Assembly (NCBI GenBank): GCA_950295325.1
Contig: OX485803.1
Span: forward strand, 19,716,001-19,780,000
DNA length: 64,000 nt
Source: Polytrichum commune
Taxonomy: Eukaryota > Streptophyta > Polytrichopsida > Polytrichales > Polytrichaceae
Direction: 5' to 3'
The translations under genes were made by a program, and so were the position numbers. The stretch's first letter is position 1, and each line of letters begins with the position of its first letter. This document shows positions 11,287 to 24,319 of this stretch, piece after piece. The notes below the pieces were generated by a model. That model did no database searches. It was given only the letters and a program-made list of their open reading frames with translations, and was not told where the DNA came from.

Positions 11287-12825
11287 TTGTTATGTTGGAT
11301 GAATGAGAGGTACACTTGTATGCGATGATTCCATGTCTCCCTCAAGCGACACATTGGGCACAAGTTTAGTTGCCATATAATAAGATTGCATATCACCTTA
11401 TGGTGATTGTTCTTCTTAAGCCACTTGGTACTCGCATGGAAAGCACTCAAGGTAATTCCAGAGACTTAAGTGGTCACTCAGTTAGCCCAACACATGTTTA
11501 GTTGTCGGGTCATAAAATTACAAACCACCTTTTGGAAATACTTTGTTCTTGAGTCACGTGGCACATGGGAATGAATGTTGATTTCTTGCCAATTTGTTTT
11601 TCAGATATCCACAACATTATTAAACCAAGCACATAAGGTTACTTAGTAGTCTTGGACACAACCTCACATTGTAGACTCTGTAGGTAAAATGACAAGATCT
11701 AGCAACAATACCCCCCTTTATCTCATGGTCCACCCAACTCACCCCGCATATTGACTAGTGTCTTATAATGCTCCCTTAGTCATTCTTAATAGAAAAAGAT
11801 GCCATGTTTCACATGAACTTTACCATGGCACTAAGACTAAAGCCATAATTTTTGAATGAATTGCAACGTGTTATTTCATGTCCTTGGTTGAAATATTCTC
11901 TTGCTTGAAGTAAGTGGCAAGTGGAGCTTAACAATATTATGTTCACATAGAGATGGGAATCTTCATGAAAATGGAATTTAAAAAAAAAACAACCAAAACA
12001 TGAGTTGTGTGTCTAAAGTACATGTCCCTAATTCAATGACTTATCTTGCTTAGACAACCATGTTCGAGTGGTCTGTGGTTAGTGTGTATATCCAAGAACA
12101 AATACCAAGAAGACACATGTTTAAAAATATAATGATTTGTGTGCTCAAAATATAATGATTGTTCTAAGCTCAATAGTCAACATATTTGGGAGGAAGAATG
12201 GGACATGTACAACCATTTAATGAGCATGAGAATCTTCACTGTGATCTTGAATAAGATCTTCATGTGAGCTCCAAAAATCATGAGGTAACTGGCTACAACC
12301 TCGATTTGAAGTGGCTAACCTTAGATCATACTACTCATGTGTTTCATATCCTAGAAGAAGTAGTGGTCCAGTTGGAAAAGTAACCATTTAAGGCCCATTT
12401 GCTTTAGATCACCTTACCAAGACCAAGTCCCAAGCTTTTTTAGAGTGACATTGTAATCTTATTGAGGAAATGCCGGAGTTGGCCGTGATGGAAGAATATC
12501 CGAATATAATTTTTTTTGTGCACAAATCGTTCTTGACGGAAGTTGAAAGGTGGCAAGGATGACGACATCAAACTTATGTATGTATGAATTGTGAGGAGGA
12601 CATGAGCCGACCTTTAAAGAGTGCAGCAGTTCCATCCATCCATATTTTGGATGAGATCACCTCAAATGGATGACAAACTGGATGATTTGTTTTGGCTATT
12701 TCTGTTTTCAGATTTGGAATGAAGTTTGCACAAAAAATGTCTGACATGCAGGAGGAAGTTGGGTTGCTACTTCGGGGATTAAGGGAAGAAAGAAACGGAG
12801 AAGACACGAACAATGTACTTAAGGT
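11287..12825. other. intergenic, decayed repeats
   Basis: No supported gene. The part around 12050-12380 shares words with 38620-38900 and 45890-46140 (for example gagaatcttcac and a caagaacaaataccaagaagacac-like segment), suggesting scattered copies of one transposon family. Short open frames here are not recognisable. Confidence 0.4.
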
Positions 12826-13005
12826 ATGTGGGTGTTGTTTGGTTCATTTTTCATGTTCTCCAACTTATGTTGATTAAATTTACACAACAATGTGTAAATC
12901 TAGTGTTGCACTAGCAAATCTATGATGAAACATATGCAAAAACTGGATCGAAAATCGAACCTCCCCCGATTCAATTACGGTTATTTGAAGTGCGTGTTTG
13001 TATAT
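12826..13005 (+). repeat. Solo end of the GGTATGTGGGTGTTGTTTGG repeat family
   Basis: The sequence starts GGTATGTGGGTGTTGTTTGG and continues with a segment (tttacacaacaa, gtgttgca, then a gatgaaa word) that matches, in reverse, about 33100-33246 inside intron 8 of gene A. Only one terminus is visible here, so it is a partial copy of that element. Confidence 0.55.
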
Positions 13006-14160
13006 TTCTTAACTGGATACATATGTCCTCCCCATTATTGAGTTTAGAGTAGTTATTAATCTTTGAGGACATAGTCCAATCCTTTTGAACATGTATCTTT
13101 AAGTTATGTTATTTGCTCTTTGATCCTCACTAATCCACATGCCAATCCAATGAAGAAAACAAGCCCCTTAATTCCTAATGTTCAACGAGACCATAATCTT
13201 GGTTGTGACCAATGTGCTATGACCCCTTTGACATTAATTTGGATGGTTCCTTGATTGTTTCAACTACTCTTCTTGTTCATGTGTCAAGCCTGTTATGTTT
13301 TGTCATGTAGATATTTCGATTCAACAAAGTTAGTTGTTTTTGGATTTACTTCAAATATAGGAGTGTGCTCTCAACTGGTTTGCGATGGAACCACTCCAAA
13401 ACCAAAACTTGACATTTGTCACCTCTATGGTTTAGGGACAACATATCCTAAACATGTTTTCTTTTGTTAATCCCTATGTGCAAATGATTCCCAATTGATC
13501 TGAAATTTTGCGCGACACTCAAATGTAGTATATCCTAAACATCTACCATTGGAATTTTTAGTTGGACATGTGTTGATGGGTGTAAATCCATGTGGAAGGT
13601 GTGCAGTTGCCACAATGCTACCTCAAATTGCAAAGCTTCCCCAAAAATCACAAACTAATGGTTTCAAGATTTGTGAGCTCATTTGAGTAGGTATATTGCC
13701 CCTCTTCTGAACTAGGGTAACATTTTGTCATTTGGAGACGGTTTCAGTGAAGGTTTGATAAGAAAATCAACCCTAATTTAATTTCTAAACTGATGCCCTT
13801 CAAACCACTATTGACATTCTTATTATAATCTCCTACATAGTAGAACGTTCACACTGAAAATGTAAGTAGTCGCGTCTAACCTGCAAACATCTATACGGTT
13901 GGATTTTTTGAAAAAGCTTTAGATCTTCAGCTAAGGTCGCTGAAATTGAGGTCACATTTTCTGGGCAGATTTGAGGGAAATTGGGCGTACGAAGTGAGGA
14001 GGGGTTTAGACCCATCTAGCTTACCTTACATTGAAGGTAGCAGAGAAGGGAAGGGAAGGGAAGGGAACGGAAGAAGAAGCAACGGTTGGGAGGGAGGGCG
14101 GAAGGCGAAGGGCAACCAGGCTGCCGTGTGGCAGTGCCACAGTAATATTCGCTCTCTCCC
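13006..14160. other. intergenic, upstream of the GH31 gene
   Basis: No supported gene. A purine-rich GAAGG repeat run lies at about 14046-14075. The last few hundred bases are presumably promoter and 5' leader of the glycosidase that starts at 14409, but I cannot place a TATA box or transcription start with confidence. Confidence 0.4.
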
Positions 14161-14408
14161 TTAACATAGACTTGGAACAATTTCGCTTCCATTTGCAGCA
14201 TCTCGCTTAAGAATCGCATCATTATCAAACGAACAAGCTTGGGTCTTCTTCTTCTTCTTCATCTCCCAGCGCGACCTTGTTCTCATACTGTGATCGGCCC
14301 CTCTCTCCGATCCAGGCATCTGCGATGACACTCGTGTAAGTACGTAATCGAGAGCTCGGTGATCGGCGGGGAAGTGTGTGAGCTTGGGGGAAAGTGCAGC
14401 AGATAGCC

Positions 14409-17400
14409 ATGGCGCGAGCAGCGGTGTTGCTGCTGGCTGTGGTGGTTGTCTTAGTGTTGGGAATGAGTGTGGTGGGATCTGTGGTCGTGTCGGATGTTGT
14501 GGGGCATGGGTACAAGCTTGTGGACATCAAGGAGTTGAAGGGCGGGGAGGGTGTAGTGGGGCACCTCGAGCTCATTAAAGCGACCGAGACTCTGGGTGAG
14601 GATGTCAAGCGCCTCCGCTTGGTTGCCAGGTACCTAAAACTTACTAACTATTTGACCATGACCATGACCGAATTCGGTTAGAATTTTTTTTTCTGCGTAC
14701 TATGTTTACGTGAAGAGGTTTGCAAGTTTTTTTAGTATTGTTGGAAGGATTCTAGGGGATTCATGAGAGGCAGAGAATTTGTGGCTGTCTTTTGCTCGTT
14801 TTGTCAAGGGGTGCAGATGATGCAATAGAGTTTGTTGAAGTGTTTGTGCCCATTATTGTCGAGAGGTGACGGGGATACAAGAAAGAGGAGTGTTTCTCTG
14901 TAATGTGTTTTTGCAAAGAGCTATGCAAGTTTTTGGCAAGGCTTCTAGTGGATTCAAGGGAGGCAGAGGCAGAGAGTTTGTTGATGTTTGTGTGCACATT
15001 TTGCCGAGGGGTGCATTTGGGATCAGGAGATTTTGTTCATGTGTTTGTGCACATTTGTCGAGGGGTACTGGAGTTGCAGAAGAGTTCGTCGATTGTTTTG
15101 TGCACATTTTGTCGAGGGGCACACAGGATGGAGGAGACTTTGTTGATGGTGTCGTGCATATTTGTGTCGAGGAGTACAGGAGATGCAGGAGACTTTGTTG
15201 ATGGTGTTGTGCATATTTGTGTCGAGGGGTGCAGCTAGATGATGGAAGAGAGTTTGGTGGTGTATTTGTGCACATTTGTGTCGAGGGGGTGCCTGGAAGT
15301 TGGGATTATTATTTTGGCTTGCTCGTGGTGTTTGAATCATTGCGAATCTCTTTGTTTGCTCTTAAACCTTGTTTGCTTATAGGCTTATGTGATGATTTTG
15401 TGTCTTCTACTTCTTTTCGTTACAGGTACCAGACCGGCGACAGGCTCCAAGTACACATTTCGGACGCGGATGCAAAGCGGTACGAAGTGCCCCAACAGCT
15501 CCTTCCTCGGGAGGGAGTGGACCATCTGGAGACAGAAGAAGGGGCTCCTTGCGGCCTACGAAAGGCGCTTGGGCTGCGGCCTCCGATGCCCAAGTCTGGA
15601 TCCTTGACGAACTCCAAGTACCAATTGGAGTTCAAGTACGAGTCTGAGCCATTTGGGTTCGCCATTGTGCGACGGTTGAATGGAGAGGTTCTCTTCAACA
15701 CCTCGGCAACGGATGCACCCAACCCATTCAACAACCTGGTGTTCAAGGACCAGTATCTCGAAATCTCCTCCCACTTGCCATACAAGTCTGCCATGTATGG
15801 ACTCGGCGAGAGCTCGAGGCCTGATGGGCTCCGTCTCGCCCATGGCCGCCAGTACACGATGTGGGCAACCGACATTGGTAGCTGGAACATCGACATCGAT
15901 CTCTACGGCACTTACCCTTTCCTCATGGACATGCGTGACGGTGGCCTTGCCCATGGTGTCGCCCTCATGAACTCCAACGGCATGGACATCTACTATGGCG
16001 ATGACTTCATCACTTTCAAGGCGATCGGTGGAATCTTTGACTTCTACTTTTTCGCAGGCTCTACTCCTCTCAAGGTTGTCGACCAATACACACAGCTTGT
16101 CGGCCGCCCTGCCTCGATGCCATACTGGGTTCTCGGTACAACCTCATCCCCCCCTTACCTTACCATTCTCTAGCAACTTTTTCTGAGGTTTTGTGGTGGT
16201 GGGAACATTGTTGGAGCTTTTCCTCTGTGCTTGGTAGAAACAGCTTCTCGAACTGACTGTGTTGTTGCCGACCACCTTTCTCTAGAATTTTTGTTTCTGA
16301 GGTCTTGGGGTGATTGAGTATGGTGTTGCTGGATATTCTCTGTGCTTTGTGGAATCAGATTCTTGGACAAACTCTGTTATTGGAGGAATTTGTTTTTACT
16401 TGGCGCAATTAGTCGTCAGTTTTGTTAAAGCATTGTGTATTACGACGTTTGCTGGAAATTATAGGGTGTTTTTTAGTGTCGGCACAGGTTTTCCTTGCAC
16501 TTGATAGAATCAGCTTCTTGAACTGACTATGTTGTTGCTGATCACCATTATCTAGGATTGTTTTTTTGAGTTTTTGGGGTGATTGGGTATGGTGTTGCTG
16601 GATTTTCTCTGCTGGGTGGAATCAGATTCTTGGACAGACTGTGTTGCTGGAGAGAGAAGAACCTTGTTTGGTGCAAGTAGTCGTCCGTTTGTTGGAGGAT
16701 TGTGCATTACGAAGTTTTTTGAAATTTGAGAGTTTTTAAGTGTGGGTCAGGTTTTCTCTGTGCTTGGTAGAATCGGCTTCTTGGGCAGACTATGTTGTAG
16801 TAGTTTAAAAAACTTACACGGTGGAAGTAGTCGGTAGTTCGTTGGCCAGTTTGCAAGTACGACATGTGATAGAAATGTTCAAGTGGATGAAAAGTGTCAA
16901 GAATAGGTGGGAGTTTTGCTAGTGGGGGCCGGGTATAACTGCCGCCGCATTGTATTTGTGCTGGGGTTTAGGCGACGTGGCCACTCATGGGTGTGGTTGT
17001 CTTTCTTCCAGGTTTCCATCAGTCCCGGTACGGGTACAAGAATGTGGAGCAGCTGGAGACCGTGATGGCGAGGTACAAGGAGGTGAACATTCCTGTGGAA
17101 TCCATGTGGTCCGACATTGACCATATGGACCATTACAAAGACTTCACTCTCAGCCCTGAGAACTACCCAGTGGAGAAGCTTCGCCCATTTGTTGATACCT
17201 TGCACGCAAACCACCAGAAGTTCATCATGATTTTGGACCCAGGTGAACTCCCCATACCTTGACAGTCCCTGCATTATGTGGACTTCCATCATCACTTGAT
17301 TCTGTCCTTGTCTCTAGAGAGAAGTGATTCTTGTACAGTCCGTCATTCAAGGTTCGTGAGCTGAGGAGACTTGCACCCTAGCACGTACCAAATCCTGGAA

Positions 17401-19875
17401 CTTCTACAAATTGCTAACCAATATTTCTGTCGTAGTTCAATTTAGCCTCAACTCTCATGTTGTGATTTACAAGTGCTTGCAACAGTTCACTCTGCTCAAG
17501 GAGATAAGAAATCATGTCGTACAAATCATTATCAAATAACTGTCCAATTCTGCTTTTGACGTTTGTTCTGAGGACTCAAATAGATGGGAATTGGCGAGAT
17601 TGGCTGTTTCCTGTGTAAAGTCCCAGTCAACAAGACCCGCTGTCTTTTGATAAATGCCATGTGTATAACGTCCCTGTGGTCATATTGCAGGTATCAAGAT
17701 TGACAAGAACTACTCTACATACGTCCGAGGTGACAAGCTTGACATTTTTATGAGGAATGAGAGAAAGGAGCGCTATATTGCTCAGGTGTGGCCAGGGGCG
17801 ACCAACATTCCAGATTTCCTGCACCCCAAGTCGCAAGAGTTCTGGTCAACTGAGGTGGCAGAGTTCTACAAGGTGATTCCCTTTGATGGGCTATGGCTCG
17901 ACATGAATGAACCTGCCAATTTCTGTGGGGGGCCGACATGTTACTACCCTACAGAAGTTCAGGTGTGTCCACAAATTGACGAGTGCTGTATGATCTGTGA
18001 CAATGAGAATCTCAACCGGTGGGATGACCCTCCATACCACATCAATTCACTTGGTATTCACCGTCCTCTCTATGCGCACACCATGGCCATGAGCTGCTTG
18101 CACTACAATGGCATCCGAGCTTACGACACCCACAATGTGTATGGCTTTAGTGAAGGACTTGCCACATACCGCGCCTTGAAGGAGGTAATACTTTCACTGT
18201 GACTTCTGGTTGCAAGCATTTGTGACCTAACCGGAGCATACTGTGTCTTTTGAAATGCAAATTCATCTGATAGACCCTTTGATATTTGGGCATGTGTGAA
18301 TTTTTTTCTTGACGTTTGCACATTATCTTTTCAACTATCAACTGAGTGCTGTTTGTCTGAGAAGGTCATTAATTGACACTAAATTTTCTCTTCTTGCTTT
18401 GGGTGTTTCTGGGTAACAGTTGAATGGAAAGAGGCCTTTTGTGCTAGCTCGCTCTATGTTTTTGGGATCAGGCTCTTATGGAGCACATTGGACTGGTGAC
18501 AATGGTGCCACATGGGGCGATCTGCGGTACTCGATTGTCAGCGTGATAAACTCGGGAATGTTTGGGGTCCCAATGGTGGGAGCTGATATTTGCGGGTTCA
18601 ATTTTGAAACCAACGAAGAGCTGTGCATCCGATGGACGCAAGTAGGTTCTTCTTGCCCTCCCTGTGTTTGTGACACAGAGTATGATATGTCTGGGGTTTG
18701 ACTGCGTATCTCGAGCATTGTGTGAAATATGACATGTGACATCTATATGAAATTGACGTCCACAGTCAAACTGGGTTTACACTTGCATTCAAATCCTGAG
18801 GATTTCTGGAGTCAGTGATGCATTTTATAAGGCTTCAATTTGCTGCTTGTGATAATTGAGAGCATGTTTCGGATTTATGAGAGTCATCTTATTTTAGTCC
18901 ATCAGATTCCTCAGTGCAATATGGTTTGTCATCATCTAACATTTCACTCTTTTCGGTTCGCAGGTTGGAGCATTTTATCCATTTTCCAGGGATCATTCTG
19001 ATATCCACGTCGGTCCGCAGGAGTTCTACCTTTGGGAGTCCGTTACGGAAACTGCCCGGGCTATGTATGCATGGAGATACCGACTTCTACCATTCTTCTA
19101 CACTCTCATGTATGGAGCTCACCAGACAGGTGCACCAATTGCAAGGCCACTGTTCTTTGCTGTTCCGGAGGATGTCCAGACATGGGGAATTGGTGACCAG
19201 TTCATGCTTGGAACCGACATCCTGATATCACCAGTCTTGCAAGCTGGACAGATTTCTGTGAGCCCTTACTTCCCTAAGGGCGTTTGGTACAACTTGTTTG
19301 ATCCGTCCCAGGTGATTCGAGCTAACAACTCCATCCACGCCCTTGCTGCCCCACTGGACACCATCAATGTGCATGTTCGCAGCGGTGCAATTCTCCCAAT
19401 GCAAGACTTGGCCCCGAGCACCACTGAGGCTCGGAAGACCCCATTCACTCTCTTGATTGCCATGGCCCCAGAATCTGATTCCTGCACAGCTGAAGCTGCT
19501 GTGTGCAACGATGTGGACTTTGCCAGTGGTGAGCTTTTCATTGATGATGATGACCAGGTGCAGATGGAAGTCAAAGATGGCACTGCCACATTCGTGAAGT
19601 TTGCAGCATTCCGAAGCAATGGCCAGTATGTGTTGAAGGCTAATGTCACCGAAGGAGCATATGCTTTGAAGCAAGGGCTCATGTTGCAAACGGTTTCAGT
19701 GCTTGGAGTTCAGTCTCCTCCTACAGTTGTAATGGTAAACGGCAAGCATGCAGCTACCAAGATTGAGTTCAACCATGGCTCCTCGTCACTAAGCATCACT
19801 AACCTTAACCTGCCCATTGGCAAGAGTTTTGAGGTAGCTTGGGAGTGTACAAGCCGAGGTGTGCTCACAAGCTAG
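14409..19875 (+). CDS. XYL1-like: GH31 alpha-xylosidase / alpha-glucosidase (XYL1-like)
   Basis: Six exons: 14409-14629, 15426-16135, 17012-17242, 17691-18184, 18420-18641, 18964-19875. They join in phase to 929 residues, close to the about 915 of Arabidopsis XYL1. The start is the ATG in GCCATGG at 14409; residues 1-28 form a hydrophobic signal peptide, so the enzyme should be secreted to the apoplast, where this family removes xylose from xyloglucan oligosaccharides or acts as an alpha-glucosidase. Landmarks are GYKLVDI and [10 protein letters not shown] (N-terminal beta domain), GFHQSRYGY at the start of the barrel, the nucleophile Asp458 in WLDMNEP, the acid/base Asp579 in HWTGDN, and [13 protein letters not shown] Cys-rich insertion (Cys466, 471, 480, 486, 487, 490) follows the nucleophile. 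Introns 1 and 2 contain tandem repeats. The gene is convergent with the hydrolase ending at 21570. Xylosidase versus glucosidase specificity is not decidable here. Confidence 0.95.
14810..15300 (+). repeat. Minisatellite-like repeat in GH31 intron 1
   Basis: Inside intron 1 (14630-15425) a unit of roughly 55-60 bp recurs about seven to eight times, each with a core close to TTTGTGCACATTTGTGTCGA followed by GGGGTGCAG and a purine-rich GAGA stretch. Two adjacent copies near 15120-15235 are nearly identical. Long open frames crossing this part are a by-product of the repeat. The splice sites on both sides (gtacct at 14630 and tacag at 15425) argue that it is intronic. Confidence 0.8.
16200..16800 (+). 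repeat. About 265-bp tandem repeat in GH31 intron 2
   Basis: Within intron 2 (16136-17011) the segment starting near 16201 recurs near 16477 and in part near 16745. Landmarks at each repeat are a gcttggtagaa-like word, cagcttcttgaactgact, tggggtgattgggtatggtg and gaatcagattcttgga. Spacing is about 270 then 262 bp. Copies differ by point changes and small indels. Confidence 0.75.
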
Positions 19876-21569
19876 AGCACTCATGTTCACAAGTGCCTTG
19901 AACCAGCTTTTGTTGGTGATGAACCTGTTCCTCCAGCTGAGCAGTATAATTTATGTTGGAGAGAGAGAAAGAGCTACTCAAGAATACAGTGTAGCAGCAG
20001 CAAGCTGTGCTCCAGACTTAGTTCCGAAAGCCTGTGTTCATATCAGAGCTCTACACATAGGCGGTCTGTCTTCTTCAATTATTCATGTAGTTTTGTGAGA
20101 TTTGTAGACCACGTGGGTGGAATGCCCACGTAAGATTTGCCCTCTGCGGAGATTCAAACTCATTTTGATTCGAGTGTACCAATATTCTGGATTAGTTTCT
20201 CAAACTTGAATAACATAACCCTCTTGTCACTGCCCCAGATTTTGAGAATTCTGTGATTTCGATTATGGTTCAGGGATGAGTGGTCTTATTCCATAATTTG
20301 CATCAGCTTTATTGGTCTCTTGGGGTGTTGGTACTGGGCCCTCTCATGTCTTCTCCCTGGTGATTGTTCCGAGTTTGGTTAGACTCAGGTAGAGGTACTT
20401 AGATTTGTTAAGACTCAGCACCCCTGGTAGAGCTTCTCGAAGTTGCTCTCCTGGAAGAGAGCCTTGAAGCCTTAGTCGATCACCTTTCTCCTGCTCAGGC
20501 TTTGGATTGCTTTAGCCTCTGCTAAATCTGGGGCTTATTTTGATTAATTGTGCATGTAGTGTTCTAGGCCCTTGCCCTCAATTCTTCTTGATGACAGGGC
20601 GTTTGAATTTGTTTCTGCTGGGCTCTGAGATCTGGTTCCAAGATCTGGTTCTAAACTCTGCTGAATAGGACTAGATGCCCTCTTGCTGCTAGGTAAAATT
20701 TTCTTGCCGCCTCTTCTCGCCTTGAAACTACTCCTGGCTACTCTCATTTGCTAGATTCATTAGATTTGCTAGAAGTTCGGCAATACTCTCACAGCAATCC
20801 TGCTTCTAGAAACATACTTGCTCATATTTTGAGTGATGTCAACCCTCAGACTCTCTTTTCTACATGATCGAGTAAAAACTACCAATGAAATTTTTTGCAT
20901 GCTCTCAACTCTCAAGCTTGACATATGCATGATCTTAACCCTCGAGCTCGACATATTCTTAAGAAAAGAGAGTTGAGCCTGAGGGTTGAGATCACATGCA
21001 TATGAGTTTTGAGATCATGGATATTAGAACCATTTGTAATGTGCTAGAAACCTACTCTATTTTAGATGTTATTCGGAAATTCAGATATACTTCAAAATTT
21101 AATATCGCCCTTCTAATTGCAGAAAATGCCATGAAACTGTAGTAAGGCGCTACACCCTTTCTCATCATCTGTGTGTTGCAGGCTTCGGATTTCAGATTCC
21201 TTTGTGGCTGTTAATTTTGGAATTTGCAGTAGGGTGGAATCCCTAGTCAGCTAGATCAAAGGAGGATGTACAGCAAGTACTGTATCTTTCCAAGCATTAT
21301 CTTTCTGTGCACCGTTTCTGAATATTCGTCCTGCTTTGTATTGCAGCAGAATTTTCACAGGTCCTAACCTAGGACCTCATAAATGAACATGTAGTTGGAA
21401 CTAGTTTCCCAGAAGCAAGAACACTTGATCATGCTATTCGCTTTCTGAGACACCAAAAAATTGAATACCTACACTGCAGCTCAAGCTGAATCAAGAGCCT
21501 AGGAAAAATGAGAACTGAGAGAATTCGAATCAATGAGTTTAATCACTATAAGTAGAGGGTATTGAGCCA
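19876..21569. other. 3' flanks of two convergent genes
   Basis: Space between the GH31 stop and the hydrolase stop. It should contain both 3' untranslated regions. No classical AATAAA signal stood out at a sensible distance on either strand, and no further gene is supported. The middle part (20300-20760) is rich in tctgctg/ttctcg words on the plus strand without a readable frame. Confidence 0.4.
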
Positions 21570-24112
21570 TCAAGCACAATCTGCATCTTCAGGTGGCAAG
21601 ACCTCTTTCAAAAATTGACTAAGCTGATCACCATAAAGCTGGGGATGGCTTCGAAAATGGTCCACATGAGGGGAGGATTGCAAATTGCAAGACTTCACCA
21701 CATGCCCTGCTTTGCGTTGTTCTTCTATAAAGGCTTCAACAGCTTTAGCTGGAATGACCCTGTCTGCCGTGCTATATATGTAGAGTTGGGGACAAGGTGG
21801 CTGATTCTTTTGGAGTTTTGTCACAACTTCTGATAGTCGCCTGAAAATGTAGAGACAAGAAAGAATCAGTATCAGTGGCATGGGACTACACATACAAGTC
21901 ATTCAACTTATTTACACACACAATATGCCTTGATATATGGAGTTCCTCTAATCAGGCAAGTGAAACCACAAAAATACCAACAATAATCACCTTAAAGCAT
22001 CGATCCTTTCACTTCTTGCAAAAAAACCCCAAAAAACCTTGAGCATGACATCTTAAAGAACCCATGAGACTAAAAATTATGGTCTTACAACATAACCAGT
22101 CTCATACAAGAAAAAATTACGGTGGCAGGTCAGTCATTCTACACTTACTGGTTGATGGCTGGCAACTTCAGGAAGAGAGAGAAGAATCCTTCTAAGACTG
22201 ATAGCAGAGCAGCTTCAATACCAATATACTCCACTCTGGCAAGATTACTCTCACGTTGCCCCTCAATACGCATATCTTCCTCAGGCTCTACTTTCAGTAT
22301 ATGTGATTTTGTGGCACTGCTTCGCTTCTTTAATAAGGCTGCTGAGAAACCTGACGCCCAGACCTGAGATGCCATCATATTAATCAGTTATGTCGTCAGG
22401 AAACTACAGGACTTTTTGAAGGTCAACCACAAATACTGCCTAGCCAATCACACATATTACGAACTCCCACCTACACCAGTGAATGAAGACCAAAATACTT
22501 GAGGAAGCAAACCATGATCACACAAACATCAGCCCTACAGCAACACTAGAATATGCTGAGATCCAACCAACAAGAGACACCATACCTGAGGATCCAGGTC
22601 AGGAACAGGGGCAGAGTCTATAACGCATCCTTTGATTCTTCCCACAAGGTGTCCCCCATGCTCCTCCAGTTTCTCCAATATAGCTCCATATCTGCATCCC
22701 CCAAAGCAATTTCAACAAACTGCAACTACGACCTCATTCATTTCTTATGCGATTATTAACATAAGTTAATGACCAAACTACATTCCAGGAAAATGCTCAG
22801 GGTCGAGGAACCTACAAAAATAATCAGAGTTCACCTATGCACACTAAGCCCTGTCATTCACTTACAAGATCTGAGCTAGAAGGAAGGTTTTAATCATAAT
22901 ACTAGTGACAATGCCTGAACAGGTATAGTAGCACTCCAACAATCTGATGCCACATATTACAATACATATACAACTCATCAATCCACTGCCACACCTACAG
23001 GGCCTGAATGCTGAAACCTTAAAACTAGAACAAATCAGAACTTCAGTATCTTCATGTGCTACAGATGTGCATCGAAGAGGAAATGGACTCCTTCTACCAG
23101 GTTTTCTCTAAGTTGGCAGTGAAGGCCTACAGATGTGCAATAACCAAAGCCACCTGAAGCCAAAGACTGAAATGCATGCATAATTTTCTGATGAAGTAGA
23201 TACTTACGTCAGCCAACCAGTGTTACTAAACGTATGGAACATGAGCTGCTTTTCACCTTCAGCGATTGTGTCCCCCTCCTTCTCACACAACCACTGTGCT
23301 AGATCATGCGCTAAAGTGTTCAATTGTTCTTCTGCTTTTCCTACAACATTAAAGCTCAGGACGTCTGTCATGGGAATGACAAAGGTAACAGCTTGAATTC
23401 CCCTTGCATTGTACCACTCTGCATATTTCTTCAAGTGCTTTTGTTCCGCGCCTAACCATCCCAGAAGCACCACTGTTAAAACAGGCTTTCTTGTGGTCGG
23501 CACTAAGGAGCTGTTCTCCTTATTATCATTCGGGTGCCTAGAGATTGGGTTATGCCACGTGTGCAGAGGCTGAATGGGTGGCGATGAAGTAAGACTTGAG
23601 TAGATAAAATTTAGGTACGGGACAGACTTAATCTGTGCTATGTAAGAATATACCTCTGCAGAGCCTGTAGAAAGAGAAAGTATTGTACGATGGGCTGAAG
23701 TTGAAAATGATGAGACTTCTGAAGCCTCTTGGATGAGAGCAAAAGGAGAAAAGTAGGGCACGGAAGAGGATAATGTTGAATGTCTTGAAGACCTGGAGAT
23801 AAGCGCACAAGGAAGCAGAAGGGCAGAAGAAGAGTATAACGGTCGTACAAGGCCATCTTTTGATGGAAGAATTCGTGACAACAAGGGAAAGAGTTTCGGG
23901 TCAAAGCAGGAGTGAAAAGAAAGAGGGGGATGTGGAATGGACATTGGCACGGTATGAAATTGGGTACGGACAGCCTTCAAACGAGGAGTATCAGAGCTGT
24001 TCTTGGTCACGGCTGCGGAGGCCAAAACCGCGGCTGCGGCTGCTATGGAGCCATGGACAACTCGTGGTACTGTTCCCCCTCCCATCCAAGGCCTCCGAGA
24101 ATTATACGCCAT
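21570..24112 (-). CDS. DUF829 / TMEM53-like alpha/beta-hydrolase
   Basis: Five minus-strand exons: 24112-23208, 22811-22782 (30-nt microexon), 22691-22586, 22363-22149, 21840-21570. They join in phase to 508 residues. The start is an ATG at 24112. Residues about 210-508 match the DUF829 (TMEM53) family: [17 protein letters not shown] at 214-230, the nucleophile elbow HTFSNTGW with Ser296, CVIDSAP after the microexon, Asp445 in YSTADRVIP and His480 in [12 protein letters not shown], consistent with a Ser-Asp-His triad. The first 210 residues are a poorly conserved, Ser-rich extension with an Ala-rich stretch near residues 22-36 that may be an organelle-targeting or membrane sequence. The hydrolase's substrate is unknown; animal TMEM53 is a nuclear-envelope protein. 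A diverged tandem array lies upstream. Confidence 0.9.
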
Positions 24113-24319
24113 CTTTGCCAGTATTTTGTACCATGCTCCTTCCTTGCGAGCAAGTCAAGCCTTACTCACCGAGCTATGGGAAGTCCGTTGTTCCAAATAT
24201 AGACAAGCCTGCAAATTTCTGACTCGAGTTCACTAAGAAAGCCTCCACTTCAGTCTGTTCAACTGCACTCTTGAATATTTTTAAGCAGCTCAACGTCGAT
24301 TCACCGGAGTCTCCTCAAA

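Noticed and set aside
14866-15340. Overlapping open frames of 105-140 residues on both strands inside GH31 intron 1
   Set aside because: They are produced by the intronic tandem repeat whose unit lacks stops in several phases. The flanking splice sites join exons 1 and 2 exactly in phase.
15420-16086. Minus-strand frames of 158-176 residues opposite GH31 exon 2
   Set aside because: They are shadows of the GC-rich coding exon on the plus strand and show no family resemblance.
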